36,934 nucleotides of DNA. It comes from an uncultured Oscillospiraceae bacterium (GTDB lineage Bacteria > Bacillota > Clostridia > Oscillospirales > Ruminococcaceae). The DNA lies in assembly GCA_910579125.1 (NCBI GenBank), contig CAJTTH010000029.1, forward strand, positions 1 to 36,934, in the 5' to 3' direction. Both the position numbers and the translations under genes were made by a program. The notes under the pieces are model-generated. The model did no database searches and was not told where the DNA came from. It saw only the letters and a list, made by a program, of their open reading frames with translations. Shown here piece by piece: positions 1 through 6,971 of the stretch. How positions within the stretch are numbered: position 1 is the stretch's first letter; each line of letters opens with the position of its first letter.

Positions 1-52
1 ATGGCTTTGTACCGCCGTTTGTGGGCATAATATCTTTTTGGTAACAATTAGT

Positions 53-141
53 TGGCGGAGAAGAAGGGATTCGAACCCTTGTGAGGTTGCCCTCAAACGG
101 TTTTCAAGACCGCCTCGTTATGACCACTTCGATACTTCTCC
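53..141 (-). tRNA. tRNA-Ser (anticodon UGA), CCA encoded
   Basis: On the minus strand the sequence folds as a class II tRNA. The acceptor arm GGAGAAG pairs with CTTCTCC, followed by discriminator G and an encoded CCA. The anticodon stem-loop reads GGTCTTGAAAACC with TGA at the anticodon position. There is a long variable arm and a T-arm with GGTTCGAATCC. The 89-nt length with CCA fits a serine tRNA. A consensus promoter lies 36 nt upstream. Confidence 0.96.
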
Positions 142-177
142 ATTTATTCTGCCAGAAGATATTCCCGGCAAGATAAT

Positions 178-206
178 ATTATACACTAAAAAATTGTATT
201 TGTCAA
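178..206 (-). promoter_or_regulatory. sigma-A promoter of the tRNA-Ser gene
   Basis: Reading the minus strand, TTGACA (201-206) is followed by a 17-bp spacer and TATAAT (178-183). Both hexamers match the sigma-A consensus exactly. The tRNA begins about 36 nt downstream, and the spacer between can form a small TGCC/GGCA hairpin. Confidence 0.85.
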
Positions 207-268
207 GAGATTTTTGAAAAAACGTGCCGGTTTTTGTTCATTTGTCAATGATATGTTACAAAGATCCC

Positions 269-822
269 TCAAAAAAATATGATGAGTGTGGTTAGATTGC
301 GCAATAAGAGTACTGCGAGATAATCTTCAAGAACTGCCTTTGGACCTCTGAAACCTAAACAGCTTTTGAATATGTTGTTGGATTTTTTTGTTATACCGCT
401 TCAACTGCTTACGCCCGTCCTCAAGGCTGAACATTCGCATTTTGGTGTAGAAGCGTGCCCCGTCTATACTGTGCTGCCGTTATGCTGTGCCGTTGTCCGT
501 CTGAACCTCATGTATCGGGAATAGAAAGCGCTCTATCAGCTTCATCAGGAAGTCTTTTGAACTGTATGTGGGGTGTTTATAATACGTTTCGCGATAACAA
601 AACGTGTGCGCTTGTCAACCGCCGTATACTGATAGTACTTCTTGCCGTCTGTGACGCAGTATTCGGGCATAAATTTTACGTCTTCCTGAACTTATTTCCA
701 TATTGTTTCGGCTTCCTTATTTTGCGTACCAAAGGCGCTATGTCGAGTTTCATATTTTTGATCGCGCGTATAATGCTTTGATAAGCGCTTGTATTATTTT
801 TTCGCGCAGCCTGTTTCACAAC
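269..822 (-). pseudogene. decayed IS481-like transposase (DDE integrase core)
   Basis: Conceptual translation of the minus strand in shifting frames gives pieces typical of an IS481-type integrase core: VKFMPEYCVTDGKKYYQYTA, then TYSSKDFLMKLIERF and HEVQTDNGT (the second catalytic Asp region), then a C-terminal piece containing RYNKKSNNIFKSCLGF and GPKAVLEDYLAVLL. The pieces are separated by at least two frameshifts, an in-frame stop after the QTDNGT motif and a deletion of the stretch holding the last catalytic Glu. The element is therefore inactive. The family comes from recognised motifs, not from a search. No terminal inverted repeats were identified. This remnant fills the otherwise gene-free 142-948 interval. 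Confidence 0.7.
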
Positions 823-891
823 ATTATCATATAATCATAATATGGAAAGTGCCGTTTTATAAGCTCATATGCGTTTTTGGAAAAAATCGGG

Positions 892-920
892 TTGATTTTT
901 TTGGGGGTTTTTGATATAAT
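892..920 (+). promoter_or_regulatory. promoter of the HD-domain gene
   Basis: TTGATT (892-897), a 17-bp spacer and TATAAT (915-920) lie just upstream of the HD gene. That gene has a good ribosome-binding site (ACGGAGGG) before the ATG at 949. Confidence 0.65.
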
Positions 921-948
921 ATAGTAATTAAGTTAACGGAGGGTTGTT

Positions 949-1622
949 ATGAGTAATGTTACTTATCAGTATATAAAAACCAACAAGGACGTGCAGACAT
1001 ACATCAATTATGCGGACGCCGCGCTGTCGTCTATCGGCTACACGGAGCACTCCAACGCCCATGTGGAGCGCGCGGCGGCGACGGCATTCATGATATTGGA
1101 TACGCTCGGGTATGACGAGCGGACGTGTGAGCTGGCGCAGATTGCGGCATATATGCACGACATAGGCAACGTTGTGAACAGAGCGGAGCGGTAATGGCGT
1201 TTCGGCTGCTCGACCGCATGGGAATGCCTGCGGACGAGATCGCACGGATAATCTCGGCTATCGGCAACCATGACGAGGGTACAGCCTCGCCGGTAACGCC
1301 TATCGCCGCAGCACTCATAATCGCCGATAAATCGGACGTACGCAGGAGCCGTGTTCGCCGCGCCGAGCGCGAACAGGCCGTCACGACCAACGCGCCGCCC
1401 GCCGATATCCACGACCGCGTTAATTATGCGGTCGAAAGCTCGGCGCTGTCGTTTTCCGACGACAAAAAGGAGCTTATCCTCACACTTAAGATTGATTTGC
1501 AGATAAGCTCTGTTATGGAGTATTTTGAGATATTCCTGTCGCGCATGAGCTTGTGCAAAACCGCCGCAAGCTCCCTCGGCGTGAATTTCGGACTGGTCAT
1601 CAACAATTCGCGGATATTGTAA
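949..1622 (+). pseudogene. HD-domain phosphohydrolase, split by a frameshifting deletion
   Basis: Two adjacent reading frames together make one HD-superfamily metal-dependent phosphohydrolase. The first (949-1194, 81 aa) carries the N-terminal His region and the MHDIGN motif. The second (1194-1622, 142 aa) carries the rest of the domain (IISAIGNHDEG, ALIIADKSDVRRSR). The join falls where the family normally has about six residues of the HAxxGA type, and these are missing. The stop of part 1 and the ATG of part 2 overlap as TAATG (1192-1196), so re-initiation could still make two polypeptides. The gene has a promoter and ribosome-binding site, so the break may be recent. The substrate is unknown; HD proteins act on nucleotides or other phosphoesters. 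Confidence 0.75.
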
Positions 1623-1707
1623 TTTATTTGCGGATTGGGTGTTTTGGCGGCTTTCAACAGTGTTTTCGTCAACGATATGTGAAAAGTGCACAAAAATAAA
1701 AAACCTC

Positions 1708-1736
1708 TTGCAATTCCGCAAAATATAGTGTACAAT
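1708..1736 (+). promoter_or_regulatory. promoter of the purE leader
   Basis: TTGCAA (1708-1713), a 17-bp spacer and TACAAT (1731-1736). Transcription would start near 1743 and pass through the 24-codon leader ORF and the terminator before reaching purE. No second promoter fits between the terminator and purE. Confidence 0.7.
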
Positions 1737-1792
1737 ATAGATAGTGCTTACAAGCCGTATTGATTTCCATAATTTGACAGGAGATAAGGGCA

Positions 1793-1867
1793 ATGAAGAT
1801 TTTGTGTTTATCGTTCAGAGATTTGGCTGATGTTTACGGAATAAGTGCATACAAAATCCGATTTTAA
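1793..1867 (+). CDS. 24-aa leader peptide upstream of purE
   Basis: An ATG at 1793 is preceded at good spacing by AGGAGAT and opens a 24-codon frame ending in TAA at 1865-1867. The peptide begins MKILCLSFRDL and ends SAYKIRF; no family is recognised. The stop codon lies 5 nt before the left arm of a perfect terminator hairpin. A ribosome pausing or terminating there would cover part of that arm. The arrangement is that of a translated attenuator leader, but there is no run of one codon type that would reveal the signal. Whether the peptide itself matters is unknown. Confidence 0.5.
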   Translation: MKILCLSFRDLADVYGISAYKIRF

Positions 1868-1872
1868 ACTTT

Positions 1873-1904
1873 AGCTGTATAAACATATACAGCTTTTTTA
1901 TTTT
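1873..1904 (+). terminator. intrinsic terminator / attenuator in front of purE
   Basis: AGCTGTATA (1873-1881) pairs perfectly with TATACAGCT (1886-1894) around a 4-nt loop and runs into TTTTTTATTTT. It stands between the only visible promoter (1708-1736) and purE (ATG at 1920), so purE expression must read through it. Confidence 0.8.
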
Positions 1905-1919
1905 AGAGAGGGGATAGTT

Positions 1920-2423
1920 ATGGCGGCAAAAAAAGTTGCGATCATTATGGGCAGTGACAGCGACTGGTCTGTTGTGAAGAAAGCGGTTGTCGAGCTAAAG
2001 GGATACGGGGTGGAGTATGAGTGCCACATTATGTCGGCGCACAGAACTCCGCGTCTGGTGTGCGATTTCGCGGAGAACGCGAAGTCTGCGGGCTTCGGCG
2101 TGATAATCTGCGCGGCGGGTATGGCGGCGCACCTCGCGGGGGTTGTCGCGGGACACACAACGCTGCCCGTTATCGGCATTCCGTGCAGCTCGAGCAACCT
2201 TGACGGTCTGGACGCGCTGCTCGCGACGGTTCAAATGCCGTCGGGCATTCCCGTGGCGACGGTCGCGGTGGACGGCGCGAAGAACGCGGCTATCCTCGCG
2301 GTGCAGATGCTTGCGCTGTCCAACGAGGCGCTCGCGGCGCAGCTTTCCGTTGCCAAGCGGCAGATGATCGACCAGATCGCCGAAAAGGACAGAAAACTTC
2401 AAACAGAGCTTGAAACGCTGTAA
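1920..2423 (+). CDS. purE: N5-carboxyaminoimidazole ribonucleotide mutase PurE
   Basis: Class I PurE converts N5-CAIR to CAIR in de novo purine synthesis and works as a cytosolic octamer in the family. The 167-aa protein has the family's usual length. It shows the nucleotide/CO2 site motifs GSDSDW (11-16), SAHRTP (39-44) and AAGMAAHLAG (about 65-74, with the conserved His). The start is fixed by AGAGAGGGGAT just upstream. It heads the purine cluster behind a promoter, leader ORF and terminator, which suggests attenuation control. No purK partner is present in the window; N5-CAIR synthetase must come from elsewhere. Confidence 0.96.
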   Translation: MAAKKVAIIMGSDSDWSVVKKAVVELKGYGVEYECHIMSAHRTPRLVCDFAENAKSAGFGVIICAAGMAAHLAGVVAGHTTLPVIGIPCSSSNLDGLDALLATVQMPSGIPVATVAVDGAKNAAILAVQMLALSNEALAAQLSVAKRQMIDQIAEKDRKLQTELETL

Positions 2424-2428
2424 TCTGT

Positions 2429-3091
2429 ATGAAAACGCGGTACAGAACGGCTCTCTTTGACTTGGACGGCACGCTCACCGATTCAAATCCGGGGATAATC
2501 AACTCGGTAAAGTACGCGTTGAACAGGCTTGGGCGTGAAATTCCGTCCGAGGAAACGCTGCGGAAATTTCTTGGTCCGCCTCTTGTATACTCGTTTACGG
2601 AGTTCTGCGGGTTTTCCGAGGAGGACGCAATATACGCGGCGGAGATTTACCGAAGCCGCTATAAGGATTTCTGCGTTATCGAGAATGCTTTATTCGAGAG
2701 CGTTTCGGAGATGCTGGAGACGCTGAACAAATCAGGGGTAACACTCGCTGTCGCAACCACAAAGCCTGAAAATATGGCGGTCAGAATTGCGGAGCATTTC
2801 GGAATAAGCCGTTTTTTCACGGCGATTTGCGGCTCCGAACCCGACGGCTCAAACGGGGACAAGGCGTTGATAATCCGCAAAGCATTGGAAAGGTGTCGGG
2901 AAACGGACTTAGGACAAGCCGTTATGGTAGGTGACAGGTTTTATGACATTGACGGCGCGAGAACCGTCGGTTTGGACAGCGTCGGAGTACTTTACGGCTA
3001 TGGGAGCCGTGAAGAACTGGAAAGCGCGGGGGCGACTTATCTCGCTTCATCAGCCGAGGAGATCACGAACATAATTACGGGAGGAAGTTGA
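2429..3091 (+). CDS. HAD-family phosphatase (phosphoglycolate phosphatase/PpaX-like)
   Basis: This is a haloacid-dehalogenase hydrolase of the Gph/PpaX type, 220 aa. It has the nucleophile motif DLDGT (D11, D13), the cap-domain helices at about 20-90, motif II at ATTK (109-112), the conserved Lys near 145 and the acidic motif GDRFYDIDGA (168-177). It starts 5 nt after the purE stop, so it is co-transcribed and probably coupled. The substrate cannot be read from the sequence. Its position after purE suggests a nucleotide-related monophosphate or damaged metabolite, but that is inference. No purine pathway step requires it. Confidence 0.88.
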   Translation: MKTRYRTALFDLDGTLTDSNPGIINSVKYALNRLGREIPSEETLRKFLGPPLVYSFTEFCGFSEEDAIYAAEIYRSRYKDFCVIENALFESVSEMLETLNKSGVTLAVATTKPENMAVRIAEHFGISRFFTAICGSEPDGSNGDKALIIRKALERCRETDLGQAVMVGDRFYDIDGARTVGLDSVGVLYGYGSREELESAGATYLASSAEEITNIITGGS

Positions 3092-3098
3092 GCCGTAA

Positions 3099-3115
3099 TT
3101 CAACCGCAGGTTGAA
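3099..3115. repeat. short perfect inverted repeat
   Basis: TTCAACC (3099-3105) and GGTTGAA (3109-3115) flank a 3-nt centre. No T-run follows, so it is a poor terminator. It sits between the HAD gene and the promoter of the XRE-methyltransferase gene and could be an operator for that regulator; this is only positional. Confidence 0.35.
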
Positions 3116-3143
3116 AAACCGCCCCGACTGTAAAAACGGGTTA

Positions 3144-3172
3144 TTGCTTTCACACGGCTTTCGTGGTAGAAT
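3144..3172 (+). promoter_or_regulatory. promoter of the XRE-methyltransferase gene
   Basis: TTGCTT (3144-3149), a 17-bp spacer and TAGAAT (3167-3172), followed by AAAGGAAG and the ATG at 3195. This gives the regulator-methyltransferase gene its own promoter within the purine cluster. Confidence 0.6.
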
Positions 3173-3194
3173 AAAGCCGAAAGGAAGTGGTTAA

Positions 3195-4019
3195 ATGAAC
3201 ACTATCGGCAAAAATATCCAAACGTTGAGAAAGCAGAACGGTTTTACGCAGGAGGAGCTTGCGGGGCGGCTCGGCGTGACCTATCAGGCGGTGAGCAAAT
3301 GGGAGAACGGCGCGACCGCTCCCGACATCTCGCTGCTGCCCGAATTGGCGGCGGTGCTCGGAACGAGTATTGACGCGTTGCTGGGCTACGCGGCGGAGAA
3401 AAAGACTTCCGCGTGGTACGAGGAGCAGTACAAGGGCACGGAGTACTATTGGGGCGTAAAGCCGTCGTTCATGTGCCTCGAGGTGCTGCGTATACTGCCG
3501 CCCGTCAGACCGCTGAGAGTCCTCGACGCGGGCTGCGGCGAGGGCAAGGACGCGGTGTTCTTCGCGAAGAACGGCTACATGGTGAGCGCGTTCGACATCA
3601 CGCAGTCGGGCATTGACAAGGCAAGGCGGCTCGCGGAGCGGCACGGCGTGGAAATCGACTTTTTCCGAGCGGATATTCTCGATTATCGGCTCGAAAAGGA
3701 CTTTGACGTGATCTTCTGCTCGGGAGTGCTTCATTACGTTCCCGAGGAATTGCGCGGGGAAGTCCTCGGCGACTGGAAACGGCACACGGCGGCGGGCGGC
3801 GTGAATGCGCTGAACGTGTTTGTGGAGAAGCCGTTTATCCCGAAGCCGCCCGATCACGAAAACGGACTTCGGCAGAACTGGCGGTCGGGAGAGCTTTTCG
3901 GGCATTATCACGACTGGCGGTTTGAGCGGTGCGAGGAGGTCATCTTCGACTGCAACAGCAGCGGAGTGCCGCACAAGCATTGTATGGATACGCTGATAGC
4001 TGTGAAAGAAGAGGTGTAG
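3195..4019 (+). CDS. XRE-type HTH fused to a TehB-like SAM methyltransferase
   Basis: The 274-aa protein joins two domains. Residues 5-60 are an XRE/Cro helix-turn-helix (TQEELAGRLGVTYQAVSKWE). Residues about 80-235 are a class I SAM-dependent methyltransferase with LDAGCGEGKD (110-119) as the SAM loop and the acidic FDI at the end of strand 2. The pattern DVIFCSGVLHYVPEELRGEV resembles TehB, the tellurite-resistance methyltransferase family. It may be a regulator whose DNA binding depends on SAM, or a small-molecule methyltransferase that controls itself; both are inference. It has its own promoter and a nearby inverted repeat. The 34-codon ORF begins just after its stop. Confidence 0.85.
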   Translation: MNTIGKNIQTLRKQNGFTQEELAGRLGVTYQAVSKWENGATAPDISLLPELAAVLGTSIDALLGYAAEKKTSAWYEEQYKGTEYYWGVKPSFMCLEVLRILPPVRPLRVLDAGCGEGKDAVFFAKNGYMVSAFDITQSGIDKARRLAERHGVEIDFFRADILDYRLEKDFDVIFCSGVLHYVPEELRGEVLGDWKRHTAAGGVNALNVFVEKPFIPKPPDHENGLRQNWRSGELFGHYHDWRFERCEEVIFDCNSSGVPHKHCMDTLIAVKEEV

Positions 4020-4021
4020 CA

Positions 4022-4126
4022 ATGGACTTCGGACTGCCGACGTTTCTCGGACACGATCTCGAGGAATGTGCACAACTGTGCTGTGAGGGTAAGGCGAAGA
4101 GGGAAAGGGAACGGTTCTATGAATAA
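4022..4126 (+). CDS. 34-aa cysteine-containing small protein (putative)
   Basis: An ATG at 4022 lies 2 nt after the XRE-methyltransferase stop, with AAGAGGTG at good spacing. The frame runs 34 codons and its end overlaps the start of the MazG-like gene by 8 nt. The peptide has an acidic, Cys-rich middle (EECAQLCCEG) and a very basic tail (KAKRERERF). It resembles nothing I recognise. The tight coupling on both sides suggests real translation, at least as a coupling device, but the ORF is short enough to be fortuitous. Confidence 0.4.
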   Translation: MDFGLPTFLGHDLEECAQLCCEGKAKRERERFYE

Positions 4127-4445
4127 TTTCGACTTCAATGAAATGCAGGAGATGCAGAAAGAGCTTCAAGAAAAATACAAGGACAAATGGGGCGGACTTT
4201 CTCCCGAAAAGGGCATTCCAATGCTTTTGTGGCTTTACGGCGAGCTTGGCGAGGTCGGGGATATTATCAAGAAAAACGGCAGCGAGGCGATACTTGGCGA
4301 CAAGGAAGTCAGAGACCATTTTATCGAGGAGCTTTGCGACGTTATGATGTATTTCAACGACATAATGCTGTGTTATTCGGTCTCTCCGGAGGAGCTGAAA
4401 GAGATTTATCTGAAAAAGCATGAAATAAATATGTCAAGGTGGTAA
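4119..4445 (+). CDS. MazG-like nucleotide pyrophosphohydrolase
   Basis: The all-alpha NTP pyrophosphohydrolase fold is recognised by the paired acidic helices: ELGE (42-45) and EELCDV (70-75, ligands E71 and D74). These bind Mg2+ and cut NTPs or modified NTPs to NMP and PPi. At 108 aa it is a single-domain MazG-like enzyme, much shorter than E. coli MazG. The ATG at 4119 was chosen because GGGAAAGGGA precedes it and the usual family N-terminus MNNFDFNEMQ begins there; an in-frame ATG at 4068 lies inside the preceding small ORF. Placement within purine genes fits a housecleaning role on nucleotides (inference). Confidence 0.85.
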   Translation: MNNFDFNEMQEMQKELQEKYKDKWGGLSPEKGIPMLLWLYGELGEVGDIIKKNGSEAILGDKEVRDHFIEELCDVMMYFNDIMLCYSVSPEELKEIYLKKHEINMSRW

Positions 4446-4621
4446 GCCGCGTGCAGCGGAATTTACACAATACCATGACCGAAACGTGCAAATGACATAA
4501 AGGCAGACATCTCTCCGATAAGCGTACTGTACGTCGGTTGTATCGGGCTTGAACAAGCGGACGCGGATCACATATCTGCGGAACGAATTAGATTATATAT
4601 TTTTTTACGGAGGTAATTAAA

Positions 4622-5341
4622 ATGGCAAACGTAACAAAGGGCGCACAGCTCTACGAGGGTAAGGCTAAGAAGGTATTCGAGACGAGCGATCCCGATCTGG
4701 TTATCGTGGACTACAAGGACGACGCTACGGCGTTCAACGGCGAGAAGAAGGGTACTATCGTCGGTAAGGGCGTTATCAACAACAAGATGACCAACTATAT
4801 GTTCGGTCTGCTCGAAAAGGAGGGCGTTCCCACTCATTTGATGGAGGAGCTTTCCGACCGCGAAACGCTGGTGAAAAAGGTGGAGATTGTGCCGCTGGAG
4901 GTTATCGTAAGAAACGTCGCGGCGGGCAGCTTCTCGAAGAAGCTCGGCATTGAGGAGGGCAGAAAGCTCTCGTGCCCGACGCTGGAGTTCAGCTACAAGA
5001 ACGACGACCTCGGCGACCCGTTCATCAACGACTATTACGCACTCGCGCTCGACCTCGCGACCAAGGAGGAGATCGACACTATCGCGAAGTACGCGTTCAA
5101 GGTGAACGAGTTTATGCTGAAATTTTTCAAGGAGATAAACGTCGACCTTATCGACTTCAAGATCGAGTTCGGACGTTTCCACGGCGAAATTCTGCTCGCG
5201 GACGAAATTTCGCCCGACACCTGCCGTTTCTGGGATTCGACCACTCACGAAAAGCTCGACAAGGATCGTTTCCGCCGTGATATGGGCGGCGTTGAGGACG
5301 CTTACAACGAGATGATGAACCGTATTTTCGGCAAAAAGTAA
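4622..5341 (+). CDS. purC: SAICAR synthetase PurC
   Basis: PurC (phosphoribosylaminoimidazole-succinocarboxamide synthase) ligates aspartate to CAIR using ATP. The 239-aa length is typical. The N-terminal ATP-binding strand pair holds EGKAKKVFE, the DDATAFNGEKKG signature follows near residue 40, and EVIVRNVAAGSFSKK and the C-terminal DEISPDTCRFWD signature are present. A consensus GGAGG lies just before the ATG. The 176 bp upstream (4446-4621) hold no gene I can support and only weak promoter-like sequence. purF follows after 19 bp, so the two are one transcription unit. Confidence 0.97.
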   Translation: MANVTKGAQLYEGKAKKVFETSDPDLVIVDYKDDATAFNGEKKGTIVGKGVINNKMTNYMFGLLEKEGVPTHLMEELSDRETLVKKVEIVPLEVIVRNVAAGSFSKKLGIEEGRKLSCPTLEFSYKNDDLGDPFINDYYALALDLATKEEIDTIAKYAFKVNEFMLKFFKEINVDLIDFKIEFGRFHGEILLADEISPDTCRFWDSTTHEKLDKDRFRRDMGGVEDAYNEMMNRIFGKK

Positions 5342-5360
5342 TTTTCAAAGGGAGAACGAG

Positions 5361-6785
5361 ATGTTCAATAGTATTCATGAGGAATGCGGAGTTTTCGGCA
5401 TTTACACGAACAATCCCACAAACGTGGCGAATTCCGCGTATTTCGCGCTGTACGCGCTCCAGCACCGCGGACAGGAAAGCTGCGGCATCGTGGTCAACGA
5501 GCGCGGCGTTTTCAAGACGCATAAGGGCTTGGGTCTGGTGAACGAGGTGTTTACAAAGCGCGTTCTGGACGAGTTTGAGGACGGTCGTATCGCTGTCGGT
5601 CATGTGCGCTATTCGACGACGGGCAACGTCAACGCCGCCAACTGCCAGCCCATGACCGTGCGGCACATCAAGGGCGCGCTCGCTATCGCGCATAACGGAA
5701 ATCTGATAAACGCGCTCGATTTGCGCAAGGAGTTCGAGATGAACGGCGCGATCTTCCACTCGACGAGCGACACGGAGGTCATCTCCTACGCGATAACAAA
5801 GGAGCGTCTGGAGTGCGGCTCGATTCAGGAGGCTTTGGAGCGCGCCATGTACAGCATTAAGGGCGCGTATTCGCTGTGCCTTATGTCGCCGAAAAAGCTC
5901 ATCGCGGCGCGCGACCCGCACGGCTTCAGACCGCTGTGTCTCGGCAGACTGCCGAACGACGAGGGCTATGTCGTGGCTAGCGAGACGTGCGCGTTCGACA
6001 GTATCGGAGCGCATTTCGTCCGCGATATCGAGCCGGGCGAGATAGTGGTTATCGACGAGAACGGCGTAGACAGCATAAAGACCCACTGCGGACAGCAGTC
6101 GTCGATGTGCGTGTTCGAGTTTATCTATTTCGCGAGACCCGATTCGGTTATCGAGGGAGCGTCCGTGCATAAGGCAAGGATCCGTGCGGGGCATTTCCTC
6201 GCGGAGGAGCACCCGTGCGACGCGGACGTGGTTATCGGCTGCCCCGACAGCGGACTTGACGCGGCGCTCGGTTTTTCACAGGCTTCGGGAATACCGTACG
6301 GCGTGGGGTTCATCAAGAACCGCTATATCGGCAGAACGTTCATACAGCCGACGCAGGGAATGCGCGAAAATTCGGTGCGCATAAAGCTGAATGCGATACG
6401 CGAGACGGTCGAGGGCAAGCGCGTTGTGCTCGTGGACGACAGCATAGTGCGCGGTACGACGTCTGCGAAGGTGGTAAAGCTGCTGCGCAACGCGGGCGCA
6501 AAGGAGATACACATGCGAATTTCCGCGCCGCCGTTCATCTCGGAGTGCTATTTCGGAACGGATATCGACAGCAAGGAGAACCTCATCGCGAACAAACACA
6601 CGGTCGAGGAGATCGCGGAGATAATCGGCGTGGACAGTCTGGGATTTTTGAGTACCGACGCGGTAATAAAGATCGCCGAGGGCGCGGGCTGCGGCTTTTG
6701 CCGAGGCTGCTTCACGGGCAAGTACCCCGTGGACGTTCCCGACGAGTTCCCCAAGGATAAGTTTGAGACTAAGTTTGAAGAATAA
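5361..6785 (+). CDS. purF: amidophosphoribosyltransferase PurF (Fe-S type)
   Basis: PurF makes phosphoribosylamine from PRPP and glutamine, the committed step. The N-terminal Ntn glutaminase starts with an 8-residue propeptide followed by CGVFGIY, so C9 becomes the catalytic N-terminal cysteine. The phosphoribosyltransferase half holds the PRPP loop VVLVDDSIVRGTT (355-367). Cysteines C250, C396, C447 and C450 match the four ligands of the [4Fe-4S] cluster of the Bacillus-type enzyme (C250 to C396 spacing is identical), so this should be an oxygen-sensitive, propeptide-processed enzyme. Length 474 aa is normal. It follows purC closely and is followed by the structured leader before purM. Confidence 0.97.
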   Translation: MFNSIHEECGVFGIYTNNPTNVANSAYFALYALQHRGQESCGIVVNERGVFKTHKGLGLVNEVFTKRVLDEFEDGRIAVGHVRYSTTGNVNAANCQPMTVRHIKGALAIAHNGNLINALDLRKEFEMNGAIFHSTSDTEVISYAITKERLECGSIQEALERAMYSIKGAYSLCLMSPKKLIAARDPHGFRPLCLGRLPNDEGYVVASETCAFDSIGAHFVRDIEPGEIVVIDENGVDSIKTHCGQQSSMCVFEFIYFARPDSVIEGASVHKARIRAGHFLAEEHPCDADVVIGCPDSGLDAALGFSQASGIPYGVGFIKNRYIGRTFIQPTQGMRENSVRIKLNAIRETVEGKRVVLVDDSIVRGTTSAKVVKLLRNAGAKEIHMRISAPPFISECYFGTDIDSKENLIANKHTVEEIAEIIGVDSLGFLSTDAVIKIAEGAGCGFCRGCFTGKYPVDVPDEFPKDKFETKFEE

Positions 6786-6812
6786 GGTGCTCAAAGGCAC
6801 ATACAAATAAAA

Positions 6813-6971
6813 GCAGCATACAGTAGCAGCAGCCAAGCGGAGCGCAAGCGAGCGATGCTGATGACTTGGAGTACAGGGAGCGAAGCGACCGGAGCGGAAA
6901 GTCAGCAGTGTCGCTCGGCTGGGGCGGCAAAACCGCCCGTTGCGCGGAGCGTTTTCAAATAAGGAGTTAAG
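6813..6971 (+). promoter_or_regulatory. structured 5' leader of purM (copy A of a two-copy element)
   Basis: The 186-bp gap before purM holds a three-way-junction fold. P1 pairs GCGCAA (6842-6847) with TTGCGC (6940-6945) and extends outward as AAGCG (6835-6839) with CGTTT (6950-6954). P2 pairs GAGCGATGCTGATGACTT (6850-6867) with AAGTCAGCAGTGTCGCTC (6899-6916), with one mismatch and two G-U pairs, around a purine-rich loop. P3 is GGGCGG (6922-6927) with CCGCCC (6933-6938). The end, TTTCAAATAAGGAG, carries the purM ribosome-binding site. A related copy with different but still pairing stems precedes the gene ending at 27775. Function is unknown: a cis-regulatory RNA or a mobile palindromic element. 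Confidence 0.6.

Noticed and set aside
455..781. 108-codon plus-strand open frame
   Set aside because: It lies opposite the decayed IS481-like transposase, has no ribosome-binding site and an implausible Cys/Phe/Leu-rich translation.
1740..1910. Purine (guanine/adenine) riboswitch ahead of purE
   Set aside because: I looked for the conserved three-way-junction core of the purine aptamer and did not find it. Only the leader ORF and terminator are supported.
3150..4421. 423-codon minus-strand frame
   Set aside because: It is antisense to the XRE-methyltransferase and MazG-like genes; Arg/His/Leu-rich translation and no ribosome-binding site.
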